64,000 nucleotides of DNA from an uncultured Verrucomicrobiae bacterium (lineage in GTDB: Bacteria > Verrucomicrobiota > Verrucomicrobiia > Limisphaerales > UBA1096), in NCBI GenBank assembly GCA_937770485.1, contig CALJHX010000007.1:1-64000 (forward strand), written 5' to 3'. Below are positions 45,071 through 53,755 of this stretch, piece by piece (the first letter of the stretch is position 1; every line of letters starts with the position of its first letter). The notes beneath the pieces were generated by a model, which was not told the DNA's origin, did no database searches, and worked only from the letters and a program-made list of their open reading frames with translations. The translations under genes were made by a program, and so were the position numbers.

Positions 45071-47950
45071 ATGAAACATAGATTCATTATACCGGTCGCA
45101 ACTGCACTCCTTTTGGGGTGCACAGGTTCGGAGGCTCCGGCCCCGGAAGCAGAACCTCAAATCACCCCAAAGACTTCAACGGAAGCTCCCGCTACAAACA
45201 TTGGCGGCAGCTTGAAGACATTGAAGCTCGACAATATTTTCCCTAGGGATCGGGTGCTTGAAGTTGACATCACTCTCGCCGACAAGGATTGGGACACGCT
45301 CCGTTATCAGTCGCGCAATTTTTTTGAGGCGCTGCAACCAAAGCGACAGTTTGAGGAGGTCGACTCCCCATACACCTATGTCGAGGCTAGCGTGACGATT
45401 GATGGCGTGTCGTTCTCCAACGTGGGCCTCCGCAAGAAGGGCTTTATCGGCTCGCAAAGCACTTCCCGGCCCTCGCTCAAGATTAAGCTGAATCACACCA
45501 ATAAAAAAGTCGGCATCGAAGGGGTGACCACTTTGACTTTTAACAACAACAACCAGGACAACACTCTGATGAGCCAGTTCATGGGCTATGAACTGTTCAA
45601 TGCCGCCGGCTCGCCCGCGTCCCGTTGTGCCCTGGCCAAAGTCACCGTCAACGGTGAAAACCTTGGAGTATATGCGCATGTAGAGAGCGTGAAAAAACAG
45701 TTGGCTAAGCGTGGCTTCGGAAACAGTAAAGGTACCCTGTACGAGGGGACAGTCGTGGACTTCCACGAGAACTGGGAGGGCAGTTTCGAGAAAAAGTTTG
45801 GAAAGGATAAGCCCGGCCGCGAGCACATTGTCAAGGTCATCAACGCGCTCAAGGGCAAAGATGGTGATATATTTTTTGGAGGGAAGGCAGCCGGTCGCGC
45901 CTTGGTGCCGACCAGTGACGAACACGACGGTAAGTGGGTCAAGCCGGCCTTTGAAGACTCCGCCTGGACCGCCGGTGAAAACGGAGCGGGCTATGAGCGT
46001 GAGGAGGGATACCAGCCGCTTATCAGTGATGGCTTTGATTTCGAGGAGCAAATGTACGGAAAGGCCACCTCGCTCTACCTGCGGTTCCCATTCAAGATCA
46101 ATGACCTTGAAAAAATAAAATCTGCGCCCTCCCTTTTACTTCGAATGAAGTGCGACGACGGTTTTATTGCTTATATTAACGGTCACGAGGTAGCTCGTTT
46201 AAATGCACCGGAAGTTGCCAAATGGGATTCTGTGGCGACCGGAAGTGGCAACGATCAGGCGTCAATGCAGTTTTCGGCATATGATATTTCTGACCACAAG
46301 GACAAGCTTCGCAAGGGAGAGAATATTTTGGCGATCCACGGCATGAATAACAGCGAAAGAAGCTCCGATCTGCTCTTCGTCGCCGAGTTACAGACGAATG
46401 ATTACGACTTGGAGAAGGAGATATGGAAACTCATAGATGAGGAGGCGTTTTACACTTTTTGGACTGTGGAAGGCCTGCTCAGTTTTTGGGACGGCTACTC
46501 CGGCAACCGAAACAATTTCTTTGTCTATCTCAACCCCGAAACCGACAAGTTCCATTTCCTGCCGTGGGGCGCCGACAGCATGTTTGAGAAATACAGCCCG
46601 CTCGGGGTCGATCGCCGATCGCCACGCTCCGTGCGCACCGTGGGCCTTGTGGCCCACAAGCTATACCAAATCCCGGCTGTCCGGAAAAAGTACGCCGCTA
46701 GCATGAAGAAACTCATGTCCTCACATTGGGACGAGGACAAACTCCTGGCCGAGACTGCGCGGGTCGAAGCCATGGTCGATCCGCATCTCTCCCGTGAACA
46801 GCGGCGCAAGGTCGATTACGAAAAAATCCGTCGTTTTATCCGCAATCGCCGCGCTGATGTCGAACGGGAAATCTCTGGCGAAGACATGCCACTATGGAGC
46901 GCTGCCCCGGAGCCACCGCCCGTGATCGGGGGTGAATGGGGGAGAAACAAGGGAAAAGGTGACGGCAAGGATTCGGAGAAAGATGGTAAATCTTCTGCCA
47001 AGGCCACTTCACTTTGGGACGCAGCCAGAACCGGTAATACTTCCCTGCTAAAGCAACTTTTGGACAAAGGGATGGATGTCAATGCCAAGGATGAGGGAGG
47101 CGGCACAGCGCTTAGCCTGGCGACCCTCGCCGGACACATAGAAGCGATGGAGTTTCTCATTAAGAAAGATGCCGATGTGAACCTTTCTGGCAATGATGGG
47201 AGCGCCCCACTTCACGGGGCCGCGTTCCTTGGTCAAGAGGGCGCCGCAAAACTGCTCGTTGAAGCCGGGGCAAACGTGAACGCGCGGAACAACAAGGGAG
47301 AGACTCCTATTGACTCCGGGGCCGCCGAGTGGAGCGAGGAGATGCAAGGAATCGTGGAGTTCATTTCTGCCATCGTCCAGGTCAAGACCGATGTCAACAA
47401 AGTGCGTGACGGTAGGCCCAAGGTCGTCGCCTTGCTGAAGGAGAACGGCGGCAAGGCTGGCAGTGATTTGGCTGGCAGCCTTGGCGGTCTTTGGGATGTC
47501 GCAAAAAACGGTGACTTGGCCAAGTTGCAGGAGGCTCTGTCCAAGGGCGCGGACGTGAACGGGCACGATGACAAGGGGATTACCCCATTGTCTTGGGCAG
47601 CAATGGCAGGCCAAACGGAAGCCGCGCAATTGCTCATCAAGAAGGGAGCCAAGATAAACGGCAAAAACAGAGATGGAGCAACGCCACTGCATGCATCTGC
47701 TTTTTTTGGGCAGACAGAAATTGTGGAGCTGCTTATAAAGAACAAGGCAAATTTAAATCTCACCAACGGCAAAGGAGAAACCCCAATGGATAGCGCATCC
47801 CATGGGTGGGATGAAATACAGGGCCTTATGCAGATTGTTGGGGGGATGCTACAAATGGAGGTAAACCTTGATCGCGCCAAGGCAGGTCGCTCCAAGATTG
47901 TCGATTTACTGAAAGAGAATGGCGGACGCAGCGGTGAGGATTTCCGTTGA
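45071..47950 (+). CDS. CotH-kinase-like lipoprotein fused to two ankyrin modules
   Basis: A 959-residue lipoprotein (lipobox LLGC, Cys16). Residues about 50-265 and 455-600 form a CotH-type protein-kinase fold (GLRKKGFIGS, HVESVKKQLAKRGFG, LYEGTVVDF; later FFVYLNPETDKFHFLPWGADSMF with the acidic metal-binding site). Between them, residues about 270-450 form a beta-sandwich (LYLRFPFKI, CDDGFIAYINGHEVARL, NILAIHGMN), seemingly inserted. Two ankyrin modules follow (about 640-790 and 800-959), each ending in the same cap (RPKVVALLKENGGKAG and RSKIVDLLKENGGRSG). CotH enzymes phosphorylate surface proteins. Here the ankyrin parts could recruit the substrate. Confidence 0.85.
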   Translation: MKHRFIIPVATALLLGCTGSEAPAPEAEPQITPKTSTEAPATNIGGSLKTLKLDNIFPRDRVLEVDITLADKDWDTLRYQSRNFFEALQPKRQFEEVDSPYTYVEASVTIDGVSFSNVGLRKKGFIGSQSTSRPSLKIKLNHTNKKVGIEGVTTLTFNNNNQDNTLMSQFMGYELFNAAGSPASRCALAKVTVNGENLGVYAHVESVKKQLAKRGFGNSKGTLYEGTVVDFHENWEGSFEKKFGKDKPGREHIVKVINALKGKDGDIFFGGKAAGRALVPTSDEHDGKWVKPAFEDSAWTAGENGAGYEREEGYQPLISDGFDFEEQMYGKATSLYLRFPFKINDLEKIKSAPSLLLRMKCDDGFIAYINGHEVARLNAPEVAKWDSVATGSGNDQASMQFSAYDISDHKDKLRKGENILAIHGMNNSERSSDLLFVAELQTNDYDLEKEIWKLIDEEAFYTFWTVEGLLSFWDGYSGNRNNFFVYLNPETDKFHFLPWGADSMFEKYSPLGVDRRSPRSVRTVGLVAHKLYQIPAVRKKYAASMKKLMSSHWDEDKLLAETARVEAMVDPHLSREQRRKVDYEKIRRFIRNRRADVEREISGEDMPLWSAAPEPPPVIGGEWGRNKGKGDGKDSEKDGKSSAKATSLWDAARTGNTSLLKQLLDKGMDVNAKDEGGGTALSLATLAGHIEAMEFLIKKDADVNLSGNDGSAPLHGAAFLGQEGAAKLLVEAGANVNARNNKGETPIDSGAAEWSEEMQGIVEFISAIVQVKTDVNKVRDGRPKVVALLKENGGKAGSDLAGSLGGLWDVAKNGDLAKLQEALSKGADVNGHDDKGITPLSWAAMAGQTEAAQLLIKKGAKINGKNRDGATPLHASAFFGQTEIVELLIKNKANLNLTNGKGETPMDSASHGWDEIQGLMQIVGGMLQMEVNLDRAKAGRSKIVDLLKENGGRSGEDFR

Positions 47951-48065
47951 CCAGAGCCTTTTTTTGATGAACTACAACATATTGGACAATAATGGCCATT
48001 TTTCATATTCGGGCTCGTTATTCCTACTGAAATAATCATAAGATTAACTCCTACAGGAGAAATTT

Positions 48066-49001
48066 ATGAGTGATAAACAATATGAAATGATTGGAGGCGA
48101 CGGTGAACAGTATGGGCCATTCACTCTTCAGGAATTGCAGGAAACTCTTTCACAAGGGCGAGCCGATACGCAAACACAGATAAGGGAAACAGGATCAGAA
48201 GGATGGCAGCCACTTGGTCAACTTCTTAATCTCAGCGAGCAGGGACAAGCCCACAAGCCATTGGGTGCAGCTGTTCTCAGTGACCAACCGTTGGATATCA
48301 GTTTGGCGTTAAGCAGTGGATGGGCATTATTTAAAGAGCACATGGGTATTATGGTAGGTGCAGGGGGAATCTATTTTGGCATTTTATTCGCCGCTATAAT
48401 GGTCGGCGCTATTATCCCATTCGCCAATATTTTCGTTCAAGGCCCTCTCACAGGAGGACTCATTATACTGACTCTTAACTTGTCCAGATACGATCAAGCT
48501 GACATAAGCGATATGTTTTTGGGTTTCAAAAATTATGGTTGGCTATTGCTTGTTACCTTGGTCCAGGGGGCTGTTATAGTCGCGGCTATAGTTCCAGGCG
48601 TGATTGTTCTGGTGGTCGGTGGCCTTCTTCCTGTAATGCAAGCCCAGCAGGCCGGAGGGACCCCGGAACTCGCCGGAACAAGCATCGCTTTATTAATCGT
48701 TGGTTTTCTCCTGTTATTAGTATTGGTGATGATTGCTGCGGTATGTACATATTTTTGGTTATTTTTAGTTGCTGACAAACGTGGAGAATTTGGAGAAGCC
48801 TTAGCCGCTGGCTATCGAGCAGGAAAAATGAACTTCTGGAGTATTTTAGGTTTGTCGATCTTGCTCGGCTTAGTTGTGATGGTCTCCGCTATCCCGTGCG
48901 GACTTGGGCTAATTTTCTCTATTCCTTGGTCTTTCGCTATTATGGCTAACGCCTACGAACAGATATTTTCTTCCTCTTTAGTGACTCGAGAGAGTGAATA
49001 G
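48066..49001 (+). CDS. GYF_2 (DUF4339)-domain membrane protein
   Basis: A 311-residue protein. The N-terminal GYF_2 domain at residues 5-55 (YGPFTLQELQETLSQGRAD, GWQPLGQLL) faces the cytoplasm. It is followed by a DUF975-like multi-pass region with about five helices (FGILFAAIMVGAIIPF, LLLVTLVQGAVIVAAIVPGVIVLVVGG, and others). The GYF_2 fold typically binds short peptides. The ribosome site AGGAG lies 7 bases before the ATG, and the end overlaps the acyltransferase-ankyrin gene by 8 bases, so the pair is probably one operon. Confidence 0.82.
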   Translation: MSDKQYEMIGGDGEQYGPFTLQELQETLSQGRADTQTQIRETGSEGWQPLGQLLNLSEQGQAHKPLGAAVLSDQPLDISLALSSGWALFKEHMGIMVGAGGIYFGILFAAIMVGAIIPFANIFVQGPLTGGLIILTLNLSRYDQADISDMFLGFKNYGWLLLVTLVQGAVIVAAIVPGVIVLVVGGLLPVMQAQQAGGTPELAGTSIALLIVGFLLLLVLVMIAAVCTYFWLFLVADKRGEFGEALAAGYRAGKMNFWSILGLSILLGLVVMVSAIPCGLGLIFSIPWSFAIMANAYEQIFSSSLVTRESE

Positions 49002-50724
49002 CCCTTCCTTCTTAGCCAGCAAACGATACCACGATCTAGACGCCCTACGGGCGTTTGCCATGCTGCTTGGGATTGGGCTGCACGGCTTCATGTCTTTTGT
49101 GCCAATCCCGCTACCAGTCTGGCCCGCACAGGATGTCAACCAGCACAACGGCTTCCTGTTTGCGCTACACGCCATACACGGCTTCCGGTTGCAGCTCTTC
49201 TTTTTAGTCAGCGGTTTTTTTACAGCAATGATGTTCCGGCAGCGCGGACTGCGAGGACTGATCAATCATCGGGCCAAGCGCATCCTACTCCCTCTGGTGG
49301 TTTTCACAATTCTCCTTAGCCCCGCCATCATTAGCATCGGGATTTACGGCAACGCCCTCAGCGCGAAGCGCGAAGGCGGCGAGACAATCTGGTCAGCGGC
49401 TAAGTCGGGTGATGTCAACGCGATCCACCGGCACTTGGCCGAGGGGTCCGATGCAAGCCAGCCGGACGCCGCCGGACTCACTCCCCTCTCGTGGGCGGCG
49501 CTGCTTGGCCAAGCGGAAGCCGCCGAGGAACTCATCGATAGCGGTGCGGATGTTCACGCCACTGACAACGACGGCGCCACCGCACTTCACTGCGCCGCGT
49601 TTATGGGCGAAGCCGCAATGGTCCGACTGTTGGTCAAGAGCGGGGCTAACATTAACGCCCTCAGTGATGATGGAGGCACGCCGCTCTCTGCAATCCAAAC
49701 GGACGAAATAACCACCGAGTTCATTACATGGTTACTGCAGATACCCGTGGATTTAAAGAAAGTTGCCGCTGGTCGTATTGAAATCGGTGAGTTTTTGAAA
49801 GCCAAGGGGGCCCTCCCGAGCCAAGCTTTGATCGAGGATCCGATGGCTTGGCTCTATCCGCTCGTTCCTGGCTTCAAAACGATTCTCGATCAGCTGCCCG
49901 ACTGGGCTCAGGTTGCCGCGATTGCGCTGGCCATCAATTGGCTACTCGCGATCATTCCTATCTTTCAGCACCTGTGGTTTCTCTATTACCTCGTTTTGCT
50001 GATAACCGGTTACGCCGTGGTGACCTGGGTCGCGCGTAAACTTAACTGGAACCCGTTACCAGCGTGGATCGTCGATTCGCCACTGCGCCTGATATGGCTC
50101 GTGCCACTGACATTTGTCCCGCAGTTTTTCATGGTGACCGACTTCGGTCCGGACACCGCCGCGAGCCCCATCCCTTGGCCTCCCATGCTGGCGTACTATG
50201 CGGTCTTCTTTGGCTTTGGCGCGCTATGCCACGGTCAAAAAGCATTCGAGAATAGTATCGGTCGCCGTTGGCCGGTGTACATGCTGCTCGCCCTCCCAGC
50301 ACTACTGCTAGCGCTGCATTGGTATGAGCTTCGTGGCGGCATTTTCGTCACAAGTGAGTCGAAAGAATTGTCCCAGTTGTTGTACAACAACCTGCTTTGT
50401 ACATTGTTCACGGTGCTCTATGCATGGTTGATGATCTTTGGCTTCATCGGGATGTTCCGACAGTTTTTCTCCAAAGGAAACCGATGCATCCGCTACATGT
50501 CCGACTCATCATACTGGCTGTATGTGATGCATCTGCCGCCAATCATGTTACTACAAATCTGGATGAGCGGTTGGCCTTGGCCAAGCGCGATCAAGTTCCT
50601 CGCTATCTGCATGGTCAGCACGGGGGTGCTGCTCCTGATCTACGAGTACGCCGTCCGCTACACATTGATAGGCACAATGCTCAACGGGAAAAAAACCCGG
50701 TACAACCCTAACAGCTTCGGGTGA
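48994..50724 (+). CDS. Acyltransferase-3 (OafA/OpgC-like) with an internal ankyrin module
   Basis: A 576-residue integral membrane protein starting at GTG 48994. The first part (DLDALRAFAMLLGIGLHG, FFLVSGFFTAMMFRQRG) is a typical acyltransferase-3 start, in which the conserved H/R residues line the acyl site. At about residue 130 the membrane region is interrupted by roughly 145 residues of ankyrin repeats (SAAKSGDVNAIHRHLAEG, TALHCAAFMGEAAMVRLLVKSG) ending in the family cap (GRIEIGEFLKAKG). The remaining helices of the transferase then follow (HLWFLYYLVLLITGY onward). The ankyrin part would sit in one loop. Acyl modification of a surface glycan is the expected activity. Confidence 0.82.
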   Translation: MNSPSFLASKRYHDLDALRAFAMLLGIGLHGFMSFVPIPLPVWPAQDVNQHNGFLFALHAIHGFRLQLFFLVSGFFTAMMFRQRGLRGLINHRAKRILLPLVVFTILLSPAIISIGIYGNALSAKREGGETIWSAAKSGDVNAIHRHLAEGSDASQPDAAGLTPLSWAALLGQAEAAEELIDSGADVHATDNDGATALHCAAFMGEAAMVRLLVKSGANINALSDDGGTPLSAIQTDEITTEFITWLLQIPVDLKKVAAGRIEIGEFLKAKGALPSQALIEDPMAWLYPLVPGFKTILDQLPDWAQVAAIALAINWLLAIIPIFQHLWFLYYLVLLITGYAVVTWVARKLNWNPLPAWIVDSPLRLIWLVPLTFVPQFFMVTDFGPDTAASPIPWPPMLAYYAVFFGFGALCHGQKAFENSIGRRWPVYMLLALPALLLALHWYELRGGIFVTSESKELSQLLYNNLLCTLFTVLYAWLMIFGFIGMFRQFFSKGNRCIRYMSDSSYWLYVMHLPPIMLLQIWMSGWPWPSAIKFLAICMVSTGVLLLIYEYAVRYTLIGTMLNGKKTRYNPNSFG

Positions 50725-50755
50725 AGTATTGCGCCTGGCACCCTAGGCCGCTACC

Positions 50756-50779
50756 GTGCGCCGCAGTGCTCTGCGGCAC
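50756..50779 (+). terminator. GC-rich hairpin after the acyltransferase gene
   Basis: GCCGCAG and CTGCGGC form a perfect 7-base stem around loop TGCT, 31 bases after the acyltransferase stop. No T tract follows, so it is a possible rho-dependent or mRNA-end element rather than a classic terminator. Confidence 0.35.
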
Positions 50780-50815
50780 CCCTACCCCGGCAAAAGCGTA
50801 AGCCTGGATTTAACC

Positions 50816-51502
50816 ATGAACATTTTAAAACCCATGTGGAAAGCATTCGATATTGCCCTTGCGATGTCGGGGCTCCGGCTGGATGCCGGTCGTTATCTTT
50901 TTGCATGGATTCCGTTGCTTGGCGCGAGCGTCTGGCTGGGTTATCAGGCTGAGAGATCCGAGTGGCTTGTTCAGTACGCTATCAGCACATGGGTGTTTTA
51001 CTACGTTGGCATAAGCCTGATTCTCGGCACACGAATTAAGAGTGTTATGCTCAAAAAATTTGGTGCAAATAATGCCACTAAATTGTACGACATGATTTGC
51101 GGCCTGATGTTTTTCAATATCGGCTTAGGTGTTGCAGTAGTATCCCTACATTACGATGCGGCTATTCCAATGCCGCCGGCCATAAAATGGAGCCTTTTCG
51201 TCCTACTTACTGTGGTCGGTTTTGGAATCAAGTTTTGGGCAACATGGATCGTGGGCATAAATACTTATTATTTTCACGATTTGTTTTTGGAAAAATCTCA
51301 CGGCGAGTATACCGCTCGCGGCCCTTACAGGCGGTTGGCAAATCCAATGTACGGCGTCGGAAATTTCCATGCCTACGGCCCTGCTTTGATTACGGGATCC
51401 CTTATAGGCCTGTCGTTTGCACTTGCTTGCCACATGGGGATTTACGCATTCTACTTCATCGTCGAAAAACCATTCATCCGGCGAATATACCAATCCGACT
51501 AA
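50816..51502 (+). CDS. Membrane methyltransferase-like protein (ICMT/PEMT family)
   Basis: A 228-residue protein from ATG 50816 (the track GTG start adds 20 residues inside the hairpin region). It has about six hydrophobic segments. GPYRRLANPMYGVGNFHAYG corresponds to the RHPxYxG motif that binds SAM in isoprenylcysteine carboxyl methyltransferases and phospholipid methyltransferases, and the final EKPFIRRIY matches their C-terminal acidic motif. It would methylate a lipid or prenyl-like substrate at the membrane. The substrate is not evident. Confidence 0.7.
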   Translation: MNILKPMWKAFDIALAMSGLRLDAGRYLFAWIPLLGASVWLGYQAERSEWLVQYAISTWVFYYVGISLILGTRIKSVMLKKFGANNATKLYDMICGLMFFNIGLGVAVVSLHYDAAIPMPPAIKWSLFVLLTVVGFGIKFWATWIVGINTYYFHDLFLEKSHGEYTARGPYRRLANPMYGVGNFHAYGPALITGSLIGLSFALACHMGIYAFYFIVEKPFIRRIYQSD

Positions 51503-51637
51503 GCCTTGAAAGCCGCCACTTATGCGGCAATAATCACGGCTGTAGCCACTCGGGACACCCTATCTCAACATAGCTTTTACGCGGGCCAGTTGTATTTAGC
51601 GGGAATAAAATCCGGGCCTGCGCGTAGTTGTATGTGA

Positions 51638-52153
51638 GTGACTGGTTTAAGGCTCAGACAAAACCTAAAGCTTAAGGATACTGACCTGGAGTCGCTGTCC
51701 TATCAGGGCTTTGGTGTTGCTATGCAGCTGCTAAAACACCGTGAAGATGCCTTAGATGTGGTGCAGGAATCTCTGCGAAAGCTCGTGCATGGCGGCCAGT
51801 ACAACGGAAAGCTTGGAACGCACCGATCCTGGTTTTTGATGGTCGTGCGGAACGGATCGTTGGATGTTCTACGCCGACGAAAGCCACACGACCCTGAGGC
51901 CTTGGCTAATCAAGCGGACAACAATAAAACCCCCGACGTTGCAACCGAGCGGAATGAACTGACAGAACTCCTAAAACAGGAGTTGAATTCCATGCCGCAG
52001 GATCAACAGGAAATTATCCTGCTTCGTGATCATCAGGACTTGAGCTACGCCGAAATCGCCGATGTGCTGGCCCTGCCTGCCGGCACGGTTATGAGCCGCC
52101 TGCACCGGGCTCGAAATGAACTAAGAAACCGTATGAAGAAGTATCTGCAATGA
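51638..52153 (+). CDS. ECF-type RNA polymerase sigma factor
   Basis: A 171-residue sigma factor. Region 2 is AMQLLKHREDALDVVQESLRKLV with WFLMVVRNGSLDVLRRR. Region 4 is LNSMPQDQQEIILLRDHQDLSYAEIADVLALPAGTVMSRLHRARNEL. It starts at GTG 51638. The stop overlaps the next start (ATGA), where the anti-sigma factor is encoded. This type usually responds to envelope stress. The preceding 135 bases hold no clear terminator and may contain its autoregulated promoter. Confidence 0.93.
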   Translation: MTGLRLRQNLKLKDTDLESLSYQGFGVAMQLLKHREDALDVVQESLRKLVHGGQYNGKLGTHRSWFLMVVRNGSLDVLRRRKPHDPEALANQADNNKTPDVATERNELTELLKQELNSMPQDQQEIILLRDHQDLSYAEIADVLALPAGTVMSRLHRARNELRNRMKKYLQ

Positions 52154-52602
52154 AACACGACTGCCAAGAAACCGAACTGTTAATTTCCGGCTACCTCGAT
52201 GGGGAACTGACCCAGTCCGACAGGCAGCGTGTGGATTTGATCTTGGAAGATTGCAGACAATGCACCGAAACTTACCAGGAAATGAAGAAATTCCGGGAAG
52301 GTGTGGGCGATATTCCTTTCGATAAACTGACTAAAAAAGAGAAAATGACCGTGAATAAATACGTAACAACAAACACGTGGGCAAACGTTGGGCAACTCAT
52401 GTTCATTATCCCTTTAATCCTTCTTTACGGAACCGGGGCGTTCCTTATGGTCGCCGGTGTGATCAATGACACGGAAGCCCCGTTATGGCTCAAGATCGGG
52501 CTACCTTCTATCATCTGTGGTCTCGGATTGATGGTCTTTACCGTGGTGGTCCAACGCATAAAAGCACACAAGACGGACAAGTATAAGGACGTCCAAATTT
52601 GA
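52150..52602 (+). CDS. Anti-sigma factor with zinc-finger-like N-terminus and two membrane helices
   Basis: A 150-residue protein. Residues 1-45 match the anti-sigma zinc-binding domain (KHDCQETELLISGYLDGELTQ, then DCRQC), although the usual HxxxCxxC histidine is replaced by Leu-Glu context (ILEDCRQC). An N-terminal His-Asp-Cys may supply other ligands. Two helices follow (FIIPLILLYGTGAFLMVAG and IICGLGLMVFTVVV), and the end is KTDKYKDVQI. The last 75 residues closely resemble the small membrane protein at 53.5 kb. It is coupled to sigma upstream and to the ankyrin-YbjQ gene downstream (TGATG). Confidence 0.85.
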   Translation: MKHDCQETELLISGYLDGELTQSDRQRVDLILEDCRQCTETYQEMKKFREGVGDIPFDKLTKKEKMTVNKYVTTNTWANVGQLMFIIPLILLYGTGAFLMVAGVINDTEAPLWLKIGLPSIICGLGLMVFTVVVQRIKAHKTDKYKDVQI

Positions 52603-53450
52603 TGAAACATCCATTCGAAGCATTTATTGTAGGTCTGTTCTTTGCTGCAACCATCGTGGCACAGGAACCCGACGCCGGACCGGCCTCTCCAGGGGACGAC
52701 ATCTGGACAGCGGCTCGCAAAGGCGATCTGACGGCACTTCAGCAACATATAAATGCCGGGATTGATATTGAAGCTCAGGATGAAGAGCATGAGTCCACTC
52801 CACTTCATCACGCTGCCTATTATGGTCAGGTTGAAACGGTGAAATGGCTTGTCGAAAAAGGCGCGGGGAAAAACGCACGCAACAACGATGGGATCACCCC
52901 ATTGGATGCTGCCTATGCTCGAATAGAATCCGATGAGTTTGACAGTGATGCCCGAAAGGCCAAGCGGGAAGTCGGCGAATACCTTGACAGTATCGGCGCG
53001 GAAAAAAAAGAAGTCCATTGGTATGATTTTTTGTGCTGCTTTAGTTGTCCGGCGTTGTTCATTTTCGGCATCCTTTACGCTGCATTCACCAAGCCCAAGC
53101 GGGAGGAGATTCCGACACCCTCAAAGCCGATCATGGTGACGACATCGCCTCAAATCGCCGGTAAAAAAGTAGTGCGCACGCTCGGACTGGTCCGGGGTAA
53201 TACCATTCGTGCCCGACATCTTGGGCGGGATATCATGGCTGGACTTCGGAATATCGTTGGGGGTGAGGTAACTGATTATGGAAAATTATTGGCTGAAAGC
53301 CGCGAACAGGCTCTCGACAGAATGTTGGCACAGGCCGATGAACTTGGAGCCAACGCTGTTATAGGCTTGCAGTTCCAGACCTCGGTCGTGATGGCAGGCG
53401 CTGCAGAAATGATGGCCTTTGGAACAGCAGTCGTGGCGGAAGATGCTTAA
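52602..53450 (+). CDS. Ankyrin-YbjQ fusion protein
   Basis: A 282-residue protein. It has a signal-like N-terminus (FEAFIVGLFFAATIVA) and ankyrin repeats at about 35-105 (TAARKGDLTALQQHINAG, TPLHHAAYYGQVETVKWLVEKG) ending in a short cap (REVGEYLDSIG). A membrane helix (FSCPALFIFGILYAAF) is near residue 155, and a C-terminal YbjQ/UPF0145 domain (about 175-282, GKKVVRTLGLVRGNTIRARHLG) follows. YbjQ domains form pentameric rings and are suspected to bind metals. The domain order places ankyrin outside and YbjQ inside. A stand-alone YbjQ paralogue follows two genes downstream. Confidence 0.85.
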   Translation: MKHPFEAFIVGLFFAATIVAQEPDAGPASPGDDIWTAARKGDLTALQQHINAGIDIEAQDEEHESTPLHHAAYYGQVETVKWLVEKGAGKNARNNDGITPLDAAYARIESDEFDSDARKAKREVGEYLDSIGAEKKEVHWYDFLCCFSCPALFIFGILYAAFTKPKREEIPTPSKPIMVTTSPQIAGKKVVRTLGLVRGNTIRARHLGRDIMAGLRNIVGGEVTDYGKLLAESREQALDRMLAQADELGANAVIGLQFQTSVVMAGAAEMMAFGTAVVAEDA

Positions 53451-53471
53451 ACACCTCAAAGACCAGATATT

Positions 53472-53753
53472 GTGAGTGAAAAAAAACTTGCGGAATCGGG
53501 GTCCAATATTGGTCAGTTCCTGCCCATTTTCGGCTGGATTCTTGTTTACGGTGTCGGCGCCTTTTGGTTATGCCAGGAAGTGATCACTGATGCGGAATTT
53601 GCCCGCACGGCAGATCCGGAGGATAAGGTGCCTTTTTTTATCCACTTCGGTGTGCCAACAATGATCATTGGAATTGGTATTCTGTTTTTTTCGGTGCTCT
53701 TCCAGCGCCTTAAAGCCGCCAAGACCGACAAATACATTGATGTCCAAATTTAA
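53472..53753 (+). CDS. Small two-helix membrane protein, paralogue of the anti-sigma C-terminus
   Basis: A 93-residue protein starting at GTG 53472. It has helices FGWILVYGVGAFWLCQEV and PTMIIGIGILFFSVLF and ends KTDKYIDVQI, matching the C-terminal half of the anti-sigma factor at 52.15 kb (KTDKYKDVQI) but without the zinc-finger part. It therefore cannot hold a sigma factor and may pair with the YbjQ protein. It is the membrane half of a tandem duplicated unit. The stop is 2 bases before the next ATG. Confidence 0.8.
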   Translation: MSEKKLAESGSNIGQFLPIFGWILVYGVGAFWLCQEVITDAEFARTADPEDKVPFFIHFGVPTMIIGIGILFFSVLFQRLKAAKTDKYIDVQI

Positions 53754-53755
53754 AT

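Noticed and set aside
47947-47980. Possible terminator (CCTTTTTTTG) after the CotH-ankyrin gene
   Set aside because: The T run is not preceded by a stem, so it is not a rho-independent terminator.
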